Positions 34,528-43,983 of a DNA stretch of 64,000 bases are shown piece by piece. Location of the stretch: the NCBI RefSeq assembly GCF_013170705.1, contig NZ_CP033334.1, positions 5,309,501 to 5,373,500 on the forward strand. Direction: 5' to 3'. The position numbers and the translations under genes were made by a program. Numbering within the stretch: the stretch's first letter is position 1; the number at the start of each line of letters is the position of its first letter. The stretch is from Mesorhizobium loti (GTDB taxonomy: Bacteria > Pseudomonadota > Alphaproteobacteria > Rhizobiales > Rhizobiaceae). The notes under the pieces were generated by a model. The model was not told the DNA's origin and ran no database searches. It saw nothing but the letters and a program-made list of their open reading frames with translations.

Positions 34528-34785
34528 TCAGCCCCCGGTCATGGGCGGGAACAGCGCGATCTCGCGTGCGCCCGATATCTTCTCGCGGTGGTCGACATGT
34601 TCCTGATTGATGGCAACGCGAATCACGTCGGGATACTGCAGCGCATGCTCGTAGCCCTCGCCACGCGATTGCAGCCAGCGCAACAGGTCGGCGACCGTCT
34701 CGATGCCGGCCGGCAATTCAACGTCTTCCTCCGATGTGCCGATCCGTTCGCGCACCCAGGCGAAATAGATGAGACGGGTCGTCAT
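34528..34785 (-). CDS. moaD: Molybdopterin synthase sulfur carrier subunit
   Basis: MoaD (85 residues), a ubiquitin-like beta-grasp protein ending in the Gly-Gly that is adenylated and thiocarboxylated (FPPMTGG). MTTRLIYFAWVRERIG is the usual N-terminus, hence the start at 34785; an ATG at 34794 overlapping the pgsA stop is an alternative. It is between pgsA and moaE, so all three are probably co-transcribed. Confidence 0.95.
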   Translation of the reverse strand: MTTRLIYFAWVRERIGTSEEDVELPAGIETVADLLRWLQSRGEGYEHALQYPDVIRVAINQEHVDHREKISGAREIALFPPMTGG

Positions 34786-34786
34786 C

Positions 34787-35383
34787 TCACTCATCCATGA
34801 TGTGCTTGAGGCCGGCGCGGAAATAGTCGTAGCCGGTGTAGAGCGTGACGAGCGCCGCGATCCACAGCAGCACCAGGCCGGTCTGCGTGGTCAGCGGGAA
34901 TATCTTGTCGCCGGCCGGACCCGCCAGCAGGAAGGCGATGGCGACCATCTGGATGGTGGTCTTCCACTTGGCAAGCTGCGTCACCGGCACCGAGACCTTG
35001 AGCGCCGCCAGATATTCACGCAGGCCCGAAACCAGGATTTCGCGGCACAGGATGATGATCGCCGCCCACAGCGACCAGCCGGCGATGCCGGCATGACGAT
35101 CGGTGTCGGCCGCCAGCAGCAAAAGGCACGTCGCGACCAGCAGCTTGTCGGCGATCGGATCGAGCATCTTGCCGATGTTGGAGGTCTGCTGCCAGGCGCG
35201 CGCAAAATAACCGTCGAAATAGTCGGTTATGGATGCGAGCAGGAAAATGATCAGCGCCAACCAGCGGGCGAAGTCGCTGGATTTGAGATGGCCTTCGAGA
35301 AAAAAGCACAGCACCACCAGCGGCACCGCGATAATGCGGGCGTAGGTCAGTATGTTGGGCAAGTTGAACGCGCGCTGGGCCAT
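34787..35383 (-). CDS. pgsA: CDP-diacylglycerol-glycerol-3-phosphate 3-phosphatidyltransferase
   Basis: PgsA (198 residues), an inner-membrane enzyme making phosphatidylglycerol phosphate. It carries the CDP-alcohol signature (DGYFARAWQQ ... IGKMLDPIADK) and four to six helices. NLPNILTYARI is the expected N-terminus after the ATG at 35383. It overlaps the moaD start region. uvrC lies upstream with a gap of about 97 bp. Confidence 0.95.
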   Translation of the reverse strand: MAQRAFNLPNILTYARIIAVPLVVLCFFLEGHLKSSDFARWLALIIFLLASITDYFDGYFARAWQQTSNIGKMLDPIADKLLVATCLLLLAADTDRHAGIAGWSLWAAIIILCREILVSGLREYLAALKVSVPVTQLAKWKTTIQMVAIAFLLAGPAGDKIFPLTTQTGLVLLWIAALVTLYTGYDYFRAGLKHIMDE

Positions 35384-35480
35384 GTCTGGGGGACTCTTTC
35401 TGCCTGCGTACTCAAATCAGAAGCGAATGTAGGGGGTCAACAGGCCAGATTCGACTGACCAGCTGAAACTGCCGAATTTT

Positions 35481-37550
35481 TCAACTTTCGTGAAAATGAT
35501 TGTAGACCAGCTTGGCGACCTGTTCGGAAATGCCGTCGACTTTCCTCAAATCCTCTATTGCCGCACGGCTGACCGCCTTGGCGGTGCCGAATGCCAGCAG
35601 CAGCGCCCGCTTGCGGCCGGGACCGATGCCGGCAATCTCATCGAGCGGGCTCTTGACCATTTCCTTCTTGCGCCGCGCCCGGTGCGAACCGATGGCGAAG
35701 CGATGGACTTCGTCGCGCAGGCGCTGCACGAAATAGAGCACGGGATCGCGCACCGGCAGCGAAAACGAATCCCTGCCCTTGACGAAAAAACGTTCGCGGC
35801 CGGCATCGCGGTCCTGGCCCTTGGCGATGCCGATGGCCACGACGCGGTCCTCGATGCCGAGATCGGCGAGAATCTTGCGCACCGCCGTCATCTGGCCCTG
35901 ACCACCGTCGATCAGGATGACGTCGGGCCAGGCCGGAAAGCTGCCGGAGATGTCGTCATCGATATCATCGGCCGCCTCGCCTGCCGCGGTCTCGTCGGCC
36001 ACGGCAACATCGCCATGCTCCTTGAGCAGCCGCGAAAAGCGCCGCTCCATCACCTCGCGCATCATGCCGAAATCGTCGCCCGGCGTGATCTCGGTCGAGC
36101 GGATATTGAATTTCCGGTACTGGTTTTTGACAAAACCTTCCGGCCCCGCGACCACCATGGCGCCGACGGCATTGGTGCCCATGATGTGCGAGTTGTCGTA
36201 CACTTCGATGCGCACCGGCGGCTTGGCCAGCCCGAAGGTCTCGGCGAAGCCGGCAAGCAATCGTCCTTGCGTTGACGTTTCGGCCAGCCTGCGGCCCAAC
36301 GCCTCCCTGGCGTTCTGAAGGGCGTTGTCGGTCAGGTCCTTCTTCTCGCCGCGCTGCGGCACCGAGATCGCCACCTTGCGGCCGGCGCGGGTGGAGAGCG
36401 CCTCGGCCAGCAGCTCCTGGTCTTCGACCCCACGCGACAGCAGAATGGCACGTGGCGTCGGCTTGTCGTCGTAGAACTGCGCCAGGAACGAGCCCAGCAC
36501 TTCCGATCCCTCCAGTGCCGGGTCGGCCTTGGGGAAATAGGCGCGGTTGCCCCAGTTCTGGCCGGTGCGGAAGAAAAAGACCTGGATGCAGACCTGGCCA
36601 CCTTCCTGATGGATGGCGAAGACATCGGCTTCGTCGACGGTCTGCGGGTTGATGCCCTGATGGCTCTGCACATGCGACAGGGCCGCCAGCCGATCGCGAT
36701 AGATGGCGGCGCGCTCGAAATCGAGGTCTTCGGACGCCTGCTGCATGGCGGCTGAAATTTCGGTCTTCACCTTCTGGCTGCGGCCGGACAAGAAATCCTT
36801 CGCTTCGGCGACCAGCTCGGCGTAGCCCTCATGCGAGATCTCGCCGGTGCAAGGGCCCGCGCAGCGCTTGATCTGGTAGAGAAGGCACGGCCGGGTGCGG
36901 TTCTCGTAAAAGGAGTTGGTGCAGCTCCTGAGCAGGAAGGCGCGCTGCAGCGAATTGATGGTGCGGCCGACGGCGCCGGCCGAAGCAAAGGGGCCGAAGT
37001 AATCGCCCTTTCGCGACCGCGCGCCACGATGCTTGTAGATGCCGGGCGAGACGTGATCGCCGGTCAAAAGGATATACGGAAACGACTTGTCGTCGCGCAT
37101 CAGCACGTTGAATCGCGGCCGCAAGCGCTTGATAAGGTTGGCTTCAAGCAGCAGCGCTTCGATTTCGGTGCGGGTGACGACGAACTCCATCGTCGCCGTC
37201 TCGCGCACCATGCGGCCGATGCGATTGGTGTGGAACCGGCCTTGCGCGTAGTTGGTGACGCGCTTCTTCAGGCTGCGCGCCTTGCCGACATAGAGCACGT
37301 CGCCGGCGGCGTTCATCATGCGGTATACGCCGGGGGCATTGGGCAGCCGCTTGACCAGCGTCTGGATCACCTCGGCGCCGACCATGCCTTCGGCATCGCC
37401 GGCATGCGGCGTCCAGTCGATGGCCGTGAAGGCGACATCCGGGCCGGCTGGTTCGACGATCTCCTCCAGCGCCTCGTCCTCGAGGTCGATTTCGGGAGGA
37501 AGATCATCGGCGCCGCCACGCACCTTGTTTTTGTGATCCAGTGGACTCAT
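35481..37550 (-). CDS. uvrC: Excinuclease ABC subunit C
   Basis: UvrC (689 residues), the nuclease that cuts both sides of a DNA lesion after UvrAB. The GIY-YIG domain ([10 protein letters not shown] ... [17 protein letters not shown]) begins at about residue 70, after an acidic, poorly conserved extension of 60 residues. The Cys cluster (CTNSF ... [17 protein letters not shown]), the UVR domain, the RNase-H-like [11 protein letters not shown] and LIDGGQGQ, and C-terminal helix-hairpin-helix ([13 protein letters not shown]) follow. The ATG at 37550 overlaps the SDR stop (ATGA). Confidence 0.97.
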   Translation of the reverse strand: MSPLDHKNKVRGGADDLPPEIDLEDEALEEIVEPAGPDVAFTAIDWTPHAGDAEGMVGAEVIQTLVKRLPNAPGVYRMMNAAGDVLYVGKARSLKKRVTNYAQGRFHTNRIGRMVRETATMEFVVTRTEIEALLLEANLIKRLRPRFNVLMRDDKSFPYILLTGDHVSPGIYKHRGARSRKGDYFGPFASAGAVGRTINSLQRAFLLRSCTNSFYENRTRPCLLYQIKRCAGPCTGEISHEGYAELVAEAKDFLSGRSQKVKTEISAAMQQASEDLDFERAAIYRDRLAALSHVQSHQGINPQTVDEADVFAIHQEGGQVCIQVFFFRTGQNWGNRAYFPKADPALEGSEVLGSFLAQFYDDKPTPRAILLSRGVEDQELLAEALSTRAGRKVAISVPQRGEKKDLTDNALQNAREALGRRLAETSTQGRLLAGFAETFGLAKPPVRIEVYDNSHIMGTNAVGAMVVAGPEGFVKNQYRKFNIRSTEITPGDDFGMMREVMERRFSRLLKEHGDVAVADETAAGEAADDIDDDISGSFPAWPDVILIDGGQGQMTAVRKILADLGIEDRVVAIGIAKGQDRDAGRERFFVKGRDSFSLPVRDPVLYFVQRLRDEVHRFAIGSHRARRKKEMVKSPLDEIAGIGPGRKRALLLAFGTAKAVSRAAIEDLRKVDGISEQVAKLVYNHFHES

Positions 37551-38308
37551 TCCGCCATGCCTGTCACATCGGGCGTCTGCCACGCAAGATGCTGGCCGCC
37601 ATCAAGCGCGATCATCTGGCCGGTGACCGAGCGCGCATCCCAGAGATAGCGGATGGTGGCGCCGAATTCAGGCAATTCCGGGCCGCGCTTCAGGATCAGG
37701 CCGGCGACCTGCGCGTCAAAATCGGAATCATCCTGGCGCATGTTCTTCAACGTCGGCCCCGGACCGATCGCGTTGACACGAATCTTTGGGCCCAGCGCCT
37801 GCGCCAACATCTGCGTTTGCGTCCACAGGGCGGATTTGGACAGCGCATAGGAAAAATAGCGCGGCGTCGGCCGCCAGACGCGTTGGTCGATGATGTTGAC
37901 GATCAGCCCCTCCTGCCCTTTCGGCAAGGCGCGGGCGAAATTCTGCGCCAACAGCGCCGGCGTCTTCACATGAATGGCAAAGTGGCGGTCCCAGGCCTGC
38001 CAGTCGAAATCGTCAACGGAATCATCGACAAAGAGCGAAGCGTTGTTGACCAGAAGTGAGATGGGCCCCAGCGCGACTTCCGCCTGGCCGACGAGGTCGC
38101 TGACGGCATCCATATCGGTCAGGTCGGCGCTCACCACCGCCGCGCGGCCGCCGGACTGGTTAATCCCCGCGGCCAAGGCGTCAGCCTCACCGCGCGAGCG
38201 ATTGGCGTGGATGGCGACTGCAAAACCATGGCCGGCGAGGTCCTCAACGATCGCCCTTCCGATCCGTTTCGCCCCGCCGGTCACCAGCGCCGCGGTGGCT
38301 TTGCTCAT
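37547..38308 (-). CDS. SDR-family reductase, pteridine reductase-like
   Basis: A 253-residue short-chain dehydrogenase with the NAD(P) motif [11 protein letters not shown] and catalytic Tyr154 and Lys158 (YALSKSA). In place of the usual serine there is Asp141 (NIIDQRV), thirteen residues before the tyrosine. That Asp-Tyr-Lys arrangement is known from PTR1 and FolM, which reduce pterins. The protein therefore probably reduces dihydromonapterin, biopterin or a folate analogue. It is coupled to uvrC by ATGA overlap. Confidence 0.85.
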   Translation of the reverse strand: MSKATAALVTGGAKRIGRAIVEDLAGHGFAVAIHANRSRGEADALAAGINQSGGRAAVVSADLTDMDAVSDLVGQAEVALGPISLLVNNASLFVDDSVDDFDWQAWDRHFAIHVKTPALLAQNFARALPKGQEGLIVNIIDQRVWRPTPRYFSYALSKSALWTQTQMLAQALGPKIRVNAIGPGPTLKNMRQDDSDFDAQVAGLILKRGPELPEFGATIRYLWDARSVTGQMIALDGGQHLAWQTPDVTGMAE

Positions 38309-38721
38309 ATTCAGTCAATCCTCAATTTCGGCACAAAAAGACGGCGCCGGCAAAATATGGCCCGCCATCCATTAAATGGCGTTCGCACCTGGGGCAACAT
38401 TGTGGCGAAACCGCCTGGCGGGCATTCAGACTCGCCCCGCAACAAGGCCAGTCACATCCCCATATAGGGCGGTGGACTCCTTGCACCAAGCGGTGTGCAG
38501 CGCAACATGGCCAAGCTGCTGACATTTCGCTGTTGCGAAGATGCAACGTCAAGGTTCTGCCTCATTCGCGCCGGGGAATGACCCAAGTTCAGGTTCGCTT
38601 CAGCCGCATTTTGACACGACATTTGGAACCGACGAGCGCCAGATCCGTTTCACCCCCCGGACGGGTTGATGGCGATCGTAAGAAACAAGCCTGTGTCCTG
38701 TGGCTTAAGGAGTAAAGAACA
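38309..38721. other. Intergenic region before the OMP gene, promoter region
   Basis: No convincing gene. It is divergent control sequence for the SDR-uvrC unit and the outer-membrane protein gene. The strong AAGGAG at 38709-38714 serves the OMP gene. Confidence 0.55.
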
Positions 38722-39378
38722 ATGCAAGCCAATCTCAAATTCGCACGGCCGCTGGCCGTCGCGCTCGGGCTCTTCGCCCTCGGTGGAACCGCTTATGCCG
38801 CGGACGTCGTTCAGGAAGAGCCGCCGGCACCCGCTCCGGTTGCCGAACTGCCCGTCGCATCCTGGGCCGGCCCCTATGCCGGTATCAACCTCGGCTATGG
38901 CTTTTCCGGCCGTACCAAGGAAAAGGATCTCGGCTTCGAAACCGATACCAAGGGTTTTGTGGGCAGCGTCTTCGGCGGCTATCAGTGGCAGCAGGAGAAC
39001 TTCGTGTACGGCGGTGAAGCCGAACTCGGCTACAACGGCGTCAAGGGTGACGACAACGGCATCCACTCCAAGGGTGGCTTCGAAGGTTCGCTGCGTGCCC
39101 GTCTCGGTTACGCCGTGACCCCGGAAATCCTGCTCTATGGCACCGGCGGTCTCGCTGGCAAAAGCCTGAAGGTTGATGACTCCGACATTCCGGCCAGCGA
39201 CCGCGCTACGATGCTCGGCTGGACCGCCGGCGTCGGCACCGACATCAAGCTGACCGACAATGTGTTCGGCCGTGTCGAGTATCGCTACACCGACTTCGGC
39301 TCGAAGAGCTTCGACGGTATCGGTAAGGTCAAGGCCACCGACAACCGCGTCACCTTCGGCGTCGGTATGAAGTTCTAA
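38722..39378 (+). CDS. Outer-membrane beta-barrel protein (Omp25/Omp31-like)
   Basis: A 218-residue protein with a signal peptide (about 26 residues, AYA-ADVV), a proline-rich linker (EEPPAPAPVAELPV), then an eight-stranded barrel: WAGPYAGINLGYGFSG, GGYQWQQENFVYGGEAEL, LGYAVTPEILLYGTGGLA, RVEYRYTDFG, and a terminal Phe in GVGMKF. This architecture is the Omp25/Omp31/RopB-like family that is abundant in rhizobial and Brucella outer membranes. AAGGAG precedes the ATG, and a strong terminator follows. Confidence 0.92.
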   Translation: MQANLKFARPLAVALGLFALGGTAYAADVVQEEPPAPAPVAELPVASWAGPYAGINLGYGFSGRTKEKDLGFETDTKGFVGSVFGGYQWQQENFVYGGEAELGYNGVKGDDNGIHSKGGFEGSLRARLGYAVTPEILLYGTGGLAGKSLKVDDSDIPASDRATMLGWTAGVGTDIKLTDNVFGRVEYRYTDFGSKSFDGIGKVKATDNRVTFGVGMKF

Positions 39379-39398
39379 GTCGTTCAAGCCACGACACG

Positions 39399-39429
39399 AA
39401 AAGGCCGGGCCTCGCGCCCGGCTTTTTTT
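39399..39429 (+). terminator. Rho-independent terminator of OMP gene
   Basis: A G+C-rich stem (GCCGGGC with GCCCGGC) is followed by seven T residues, just after the OMP stop. Confidence 0.92.
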
Positions 39430-39440
39430 GTGGCCGCCGG

Positions 39441-40037
39441 TCACCCCGGGATCGCGGACTTCAACTCCGGGAATTTCTCGTCGAAACGCGCCGCCCAGCG
39501 GGTCAACCGGCCGCGGCCCTTTTCCCATTTGCCGGCAAAGCGCAGTGAGAGGTAACCGAGGCAAGCCCGCAATGCCATCTGGCCTGCGGTGATCTTCTTC
39601 GGCAGTTTCGGCGGATTGGCGTTGAGCAGGTCGAGTGCTGCCGTGATCTTCGCCCACTGGCGGTCGAGCCAGGGCTGGTAGACCATCTCGTCTGGCCGCG
39701 TGCGGCGCTCGTAGACCATCGACAGCGCGCAATCACAAATGCCGTCGGCCAGCGCCTCCAGCACTTCCGCTTCCAGCCGCTTGTCGGGATTGCGCGGAAA
39801 CAACGCGTTCTTCGAAATCCGGTTGAGGTGCTGGGTAATGGCGCGGCTGTCGTGAATCGAACGGCCGTCATCGAGCACCAGTACCGGGATCTTGCCGAGC
39901 GGATTGGCACCGATCAGTTCGGCCGGTCGGTCCTCGGTCTTGACCGGCACCAGATCGATCACGATCCCGGCATAGGCCGCAGCCATCCTGACCTTGGAGC
40001 TGTAGGGAGAGGTGGATGCGTAGAGCAGCTTCGGCAT
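39441..40037 (-). CDS. Glutathione S-transferase family protein
   Basis: A 198-residue protein with MPKLLYASTSPYSSKVRMAA (a Ser-Pro-Tyr-Ser active-site region), GKIPVLVLDDGRSIHDSRAI and a helical C-terminal domain. The N-terminal motif SPYSSKVR differs from classical GSTs and is typical of the YncG/maleylacetoacetate isomerase-like branch. AGGAAA lies upstream of the ATG at 40037. The substrate is unknown; it converges on the OMP gene. Confidence 0.9.
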   Translation of the reverse strand: MPKLLYASTSPYSSKVRMAAAYAGIVIDLVPVKTEDRPAELIGANPLGKIPVLVLDDGRSIHDSRAITQHLNRISKNALFPRNPDKRLEAEVLEALADGICDCALSMVYERRTRPDEMVYQPWLDRQWAKITAALDLLNANPPKLPKKITAGQMALRACLGYLSLRFAGKWEKGRGRLTRWAARFDEKFPELKSAIPG

Positions 40038-40445
40038 GATCGGTTTCCTGGTTGCGGACGTCCAGTGTTGACTGGACAATCACTTGCGATCAACCGCCAG
40101 AGCACAAAAAAAGAACTGCCAGAAACCGGTTGCGGTTTCCTTCCCAGGCATCAGCCTACAGAGGGGTACGCCGGAAACACGAGCGAGCGGCAGGTTGATA
40201 GTATTCAGACCTGCATTCCATCTCACCAACCCAGGCACTGCGCCGGGGCCTTCGCCAAGCGCGGCAAGGATACAGTCCGACGGGCGAGCGAGGCAGCCAA
40301 CCGGCGCCTCGCTTTGCTTGCCCCATTCGGTCTCATCCCGATGTTCAGCCCCGAGGGCTGAACCCGCTGCCGGACTTGCGTCAATCCAGTGCGTCAGAGC
40401 GTCCTTGCCGAGCCCCGAAGGACACGCGACGCCCCAACGACCGGT
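40038..40445. other. Intergenic region, no gene seen; contains hairpin 40343-40363
   Basis: Between a GST gene and the H1-like gene. The frames present lack good codon pattern. A perfect 9-bp stem GTTCAGCCC-CGA-GGGCTGAAC (40343-40363) lies 83 bp past the H1-like stop and may help end that transcript. Confidence 0.5.
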
Positions 40446-40922
40446 CTACTTCTTGGCCGGAGCCTTGGCCTTCGCAGGCGCTGCCTTGGCCTTCGGCGCG
40501 GCGGCTTTCTTCACCGCGGGCTTTGTAGCGGCCGCTGCTGCTTTCGCTGCCGGCTTTGCCGCTGCTTTCACGGCGGGCTTTGCCACAGCCTTCGCGGCGG
40601 GCTTTGCCGCAGCCTTGGCGGGAGCTGCCTTTTTGGCCGCGGGTTTTGCCGCCGCCTTGGCCGCGGGCTTCTTCGACGGTGCTGCCTTCGCTGCGGGCTT
40701 CGCCACTGCCTTGGCGGGCGCCGCCTTCTTCACTGCTGGCTTCGCCACAGCCTTGGCCGCTGCCGGCTTCTTGGCCGGTGCTGCCTTCGCCGCGGGCTTT
40801 GCCGCCGCCTTCGCGGGCGCTGCTTTCTTCACTGCCGTTGCGGCCTTCGCCGCGACTGCTTTTGCGGGTGCTTTCTTTGCCGGTGCTTTGGATGCCGGCG
40901 CTTTAGATGACTGCTTAGCCAT
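40446..40922 (-). CDS. Histone H1-like, Lys/Ala/Pro-rich DNA-binding protein
   Basis: A 158-residue protein built almost entirely from Ala, Lys and Pro in repeats of the AAKPAAKAAPAKKPA kind, starting MAKQSSKAPASKAPAKKAPA. The composition matches the C-terminal tails of histone H1 and bacterial HC1/AlgP-like proteins, which coat DNA nonspecifically. AAGGGG before the ATG at 40922 fixes the start. It would act on the nucleoid. Frames on the opposite strand are artefacts of the repeated codons. Confidence 0.85.
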   Translation of the reverse strand: MAKQSSKAPASKAPAKKAPAKAVAAKAATAVKKAAPAKAAAKPAAKAAPAKKPAAAKAVAKPAVKKAAPAKAVAKPAAKAAPSKKPAAKAAAKPAAKKAAPAKAAAKPAAKAVAKPAVKAAAKPAAKAAAAATKPAVKKAAAPKAKAAPAKAKAPAKK

Positions 40923-41458
40923 GTCATGCCCCTTCACGTTATGCCGATGGCCGTGAATGACCCCGGCGCGCAATGCATATCTGACTCGCGGCTCGCTAGC
41001 CAGCGAAGCAATGGTATGATTTTCTCAGCTTAAATTTTCGTTGAGATCGAGACGCGATCGCACTCATCATCGCAAAAATCCGTCGCTGATCTTCTGATAC
41101 CGCCGACAATTTGACACCGGCATTTTCGATGCGAACCCATCACCGAACTACGAAGACTAGCGAGCAGCTTTAGGCATGATCGCCGGCCGTGAATATCATG
41201 ACCTACCGCCTCATCAACGCGATCATCTTCAGCAAGCGAGCGATCTATGGGGATCACGAGCACGATACGAAGACCGATCCGAGGATCACCTTGTCAAGCG
41301 CGCATCCGTACCTCCAATTGACAGATAACTCTGCAAAGCAGAGTATTCTGCAAGAGATGATCGCGCTTTGCGATCGCGCAAGAGGCAAGTGACGGCGCCG
41401 CTTCCCGAGAGCGCCGTGCCACATGACAGTCCAAGGCTTGCCGCATTGGAGCCCATCG
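40923..41458. other. Intergenic region, no supported gene
   Basis: The frame at 41189-41392 (67 codons) lacks a family match and a ribosome binding site, so I do not call it. This region has a lower G+C content by eye than its neighbours and should contain the promoter of the H1-like gene and of the winged-helix gene. Confidence 0.5.
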
Positions 41459-41770
41459 ATGAGCGCCGACGACATCATCCACCAGAGTACGCGACTCAGG
41501 ATCATGGCCATCCTCAACGCGCTGGAAAGGCGCGAGGCACTGGAGTTCACCCAGTTGAAGATCATGGTCGAAGCCACCGACGGAAATCTCGGGGCACACC
41601 TCGATACGCTGGCCAGGGCGGGCTATGTCGATATTGAAAAGCTTTTCGTCGGTCGACGGCCGCAGACACGGGTCAAGGCAACAACGATCGGGCGGCGGGC
41701 CTTTCGCGGCCACATAGCCTTCCTTCGCAAGATCATCGATCAGGCGGAGGCAACGCGGCGCGGCAAATAG
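41459..41770 (+). CDS. Winged-helix transcriptional regulator (MarR/HTH_34-like)
   Basis: A 103-residue single-domain protein. SADDIIHQSTRLRIMAILNA, then EFTQLKIMVEATDGNLGAHL and LARAGYVDIEKLFVGRRPQT form a winged helix-turn-helix typical of small regulators annotated as transcriptional regulator HTH_34. TGGAGC lies upstream of the ATG at 41459; the frame could start at 41423. Its targets are unknown; it stands alone. Confidence 0.83.
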   Translation: MSADDIIHQSTRLRIMAILNALERREALEFTQLKIMVEATDGNLGAHLDTLARAGYVDIEKLFVGRRPQTRVKATTIGRRAFRGHIAFLRKIIDQAEATRRGK

Positions 41771-41842
41771 ATTCAGCGAACACCGTTGACGCGTCGCGAC
41801 GACGGCGGCGGCCCGCATGCAGGCAAGGCGCATGGATTTTCG

Positions 41843-42679
41843 TCACGGCTGATAGCCCAGGCAGATGGCGCCGAGCACCACGACGGCGCAGGCGCCGACC
41901 CGCCGGGGCGTCAGCGTCTCGCCGAGCAACAGCCGGCCGATGAAAGCCGCAAAGACGACACTGGTCTCGCGGATCGCGGTGATCGGACCGGCAGGTCCGA
42001 GCGCGAAGGCCGTCACCACGACGCCATAGGCCAGAAGCGAGAACAGGCCGCCGCCAAGTGCCTTCCAGGTTTCCGGCGCCCGCGGGTCGAAAGCAAGCCG
42101 GCCACGACTGGCGACGAAGGTCGCCGGCAGCAATACGCCATAGGCCAGCAGGACCCAGGCGGTGTAGGCGCCGACATTGCCCGCCGCGCGAACGCCGATT
42201 GCATCGACAGTCGCATAGGCGGCGATGATTGCTCCCGTCGCCAGCGCATAGAGGATCGATGTCGTGGCGGCTCTTCCTCGTCCGAGCGAAAGACCCATGA
42301 TGCCGCCACCGACCAGGGCAACGCCGACGGTCTCCAGAACGGTGAGCTGCTGGCCGGCCAGCAGGAGGCCGCCAAGGGTGACGAGCAGAGGCACGCTGCC
42401 GCGAACAATCGGGTAGACCTGTCCCAATTCGCCATATCTGTAGGCGGCCACCAGAAACACGCTGTAGCCGACCTGCAGGCAGGCCGAGAGCCCGACATAG
42501 GGCAAGGCTGATGTGGCGGGAAAACCGTTGAAGACGGCAAGGGGAATGGCCAGCGCCGTGCTGGAGAAGCTCATCACGGTGACGGTCCACAATCTGTCGG
42601 CGCCCGTTCGCAGGAAAGCGTTCCAGCTTGCGTGCAGGATCGCCGCGAATAGCGCGAGCCCGACGACCAGCGGGCTCAT
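41843..42679 (-). CDS. EamA/DMT-family transporter
   Basis: A 278-residue inner-membrane protein with about ten helices (SPLVVGLALFAAILHASWN at the N-terminus; GYSVFLVAAYRYGELGQVYP in repeat 1; a second EamA repeat with ETSVVFAAFIGRLLLGETLTP). It overlaps its own regulator's stop by ATGA. Family members export amino acids, drugs or metabolites. TetR coupling suggests inducible efflux. Confidence 0.92.
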   Translation of the reverse strand: MSPLVVGLALFAAILHASWNAFLRTGADRLWTVTVMSFSSTALAIPLAVFNGFPATSALPYVGLSACLQVGYSVFLVAAYRYGELGQVYPIVRGSVPLLVTLGGLLLAGQQLTVLETVGVALVGGGIMGLSLGRGRAATTSILYALATGAIIAAYATVDAIGVRAAGNVGAYTAWVLLAYGVLLPATFVASRGRLAFDPRAPETWKALGGGLFSLLAYGVVVTAFALGPAGPITAIRETSVVFAAFIGRLLLGETLTPRRVGACAVVVLGAICLGYQP

Positions 42680-43257
42680 TGCGGCCTGCGCGAGGCGGCG
42701 ACGATATCCAGGGCGGCCTTGCGGGCTTCACGAAGGGCGGTATCCGCCTGCCCCATCTGCGCCATCAGGGTGGCCCCTTCGATCAGCATCAACAAGGTTG
42801 CCGCCACGTTTTCGGCGCGCCCGCGCGGCATCACCTGCGCGAGCATCGATCGCATGCGCTGCCTGAAGCCGTCCTTCTGCCTGGCGACGGCCTTGAATAC
42901 GGCATGCCGCGGATCGCCGAACTCGGCCAGCGCATGCGCGAAGAGGCAGCCGTGGAAATCCGGGCTGCGGAACCAGCGGCCATGCCAGTCGAAAATCCTG
43001 GCGATCTTCTGCTCCGGCGTCATGCTCTCCCGCGCAAGCTGGTCGAGCTGATCGTCAAAGCGCCTGGCGCGGTAGTCGAGCACGGCGACGATCAACTCAT
43101 CCTTGCTGGGGAAATGGCGATACATCGTCATCTTGGCCACATCGGCTTCGGCGATGATCCGGTCGATCCCGGTGGCATGGAAGCCGGCACGCTTGAACAG
43201 CGCATAAGCGGTTTCGACGACGTGCTGGCGTTTGTCGGAGACAGGCGGCGGTGTCAT
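42676..43257 (-). CDS. TetR/AcrR-family repressor of the EamA gene
   Basis: A 193-residue protein with an N-terminal helix-turn-helix (VVETAYALFKRAGFHATGID, ADVAKMTMYRHFPSKDELI) and a ligand-binding helical domain. It shares a stop/start overlap with the transporter, so the two form an operon. A perfect inverted repeat just upstream (43273-43292) is the likely operator. The ATG at 43257 is preferred over a TTG at 43269. Confidence 0.92.
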   Translation of the reverse strand: MTPPPVSDKRQHVVETAYALFKRAGFHATGIDRIIAEADVAKMTMYRHFPSKDELIVAVLDYRARRFDDQLDQLARESMTPEQKIARIFDWHGRWFRSPDFHGCLFAHALAEFGDPRHAVFKAVARQKDGFRQRMRSMLAQVMPRGRAENVAATLLMLIEGATLMAQMGQADTALREARKAALDIVAASRRPQ

Positions 43258-43272
43258 GATACGCACCAAGTG

Positions 43273-43292
43273 ATGAGACAGGTCTGTCTCAT
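43273..43292. promoter_or_regulatory. Probable TetR operator
   Basis: ATGAGACAG-GT-CTGTCTCAT: nine-base arms that are perfectly complementary around a two-base centre, 16 bp upstream of the tetR start. Autoregulation is the classical arrangement. Confidence 0.75.
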
Positions 43293-43330
43293 ACCTATGC
43301 GATGGATTTCACCTTCTGTCAACGCGGCAC

Positions 43331-43363
43331 GAAAAACGCCTGCGGCTGATCAAGCCGCAGGCG
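43331..43363 (-). terminator. Rho-independent terminator of the exported-protein gene
   Basis: CGCCTGCGGCT-TGATC-AGCCGCAGGCG followed by TTTTTCG on the minus strand, immediately past the stop of the gene at 43395. Confidence 0.92.
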
Positions 43364-43394
43364 CTAACGGGAATCGAGAATCGGAAGGGTGCGT

Positions 43395-43847
43395 CTAGCG
43401 CAGAACGCGGCAGCGGCCGTTATAGACCATCCAGCGGTCGAAGCCCGAGACGCAGAATTCGACATTGTCGCCGATCGAGGCAAAGCCCTGACCTTCCTCG
43501 ATCAGGTACCAGATGGACCTGTCGCGCCCGTCGGACAGGCTGACGGTGGCCCCGCAATAGCGGCGGCCGATCGGCCAGGTGTCGTCGGCCGGCAGATAGC
43601 GGTGCTGATGGATACGCCGGAAATCGATGATCTGCACATCCGGCAGATGGGGCACATGATGCACCTGGTAGGAGAAGCGGGAGGTGATCTTGCTCAGCAC
43701 CCAGGGCTGGCCGCAGACGCCGCCATCGTCCTCCGAATAGACGCCAAGGTCAGCCGCCTGGACCGCATGGGTAATGCCAAGAGGCGCGGCGAGCGGGGTA
43801 CAGAGCGAAATCAGGGCAGCAAGTGCGGATTTGGCGAAGCGAGTCAT
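43395..43847 (-). CDS. Exported hypothetical protein with paired cysteines
   Basis: A 150-residue protein. The signal peptide runs to about residue 32 (HAVQAADLG). The mature part has four cysteines (VCGQPW, YCGATVSL, EFCVSG, GRCRVL), which suggests disulfides in the periplasm. It ends MVYNGRCRVLR. Similar proteins occur in other rhizobia but no function is known to me. GAGAGG is upstream of the ATG, and a strong terminator follows. It stands alone. Confidence 0.78.
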   Translation of the reverse strand: MTRFAKSALAALISLCTPLAAPLGITHAVQAADLGVYSEDDGGVCGQPWVLSKITSRFSYQVHHVPHLPDVQIIDFRRIHQHRYLPADDTWPIGRRYCGATVSLSDGRDRSIWYLIEEGQGFASIGDNVEFCVSGFDRWMVYNGRCRVLR

Positions 43848-43983
43848 GACAGCCTCTCAAGGTCGATTGCGCGCACTGTGCGGATTCACTTGGCGTCGGT
43901 CAAGCGGTTGCTCAGACAATGGTTTCCAGAAACGAGCTGGAGCGTCTACCAACGTACCTGCCGGCTGCGCGTTCCTTCCAGTA

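Noticed and set aside
40389..40910. Leu/Arg/Gly-rich frames opposite the H1-like gene
   Set aside because: They result from the complementary strand of Lys/Ala codon repeats.
41189..41392. 67-codon frame MNIMTYRLINAII...
   Set aside because: No Shine-Dalgarno, no family, and unlike neighbouring codon use; not called.
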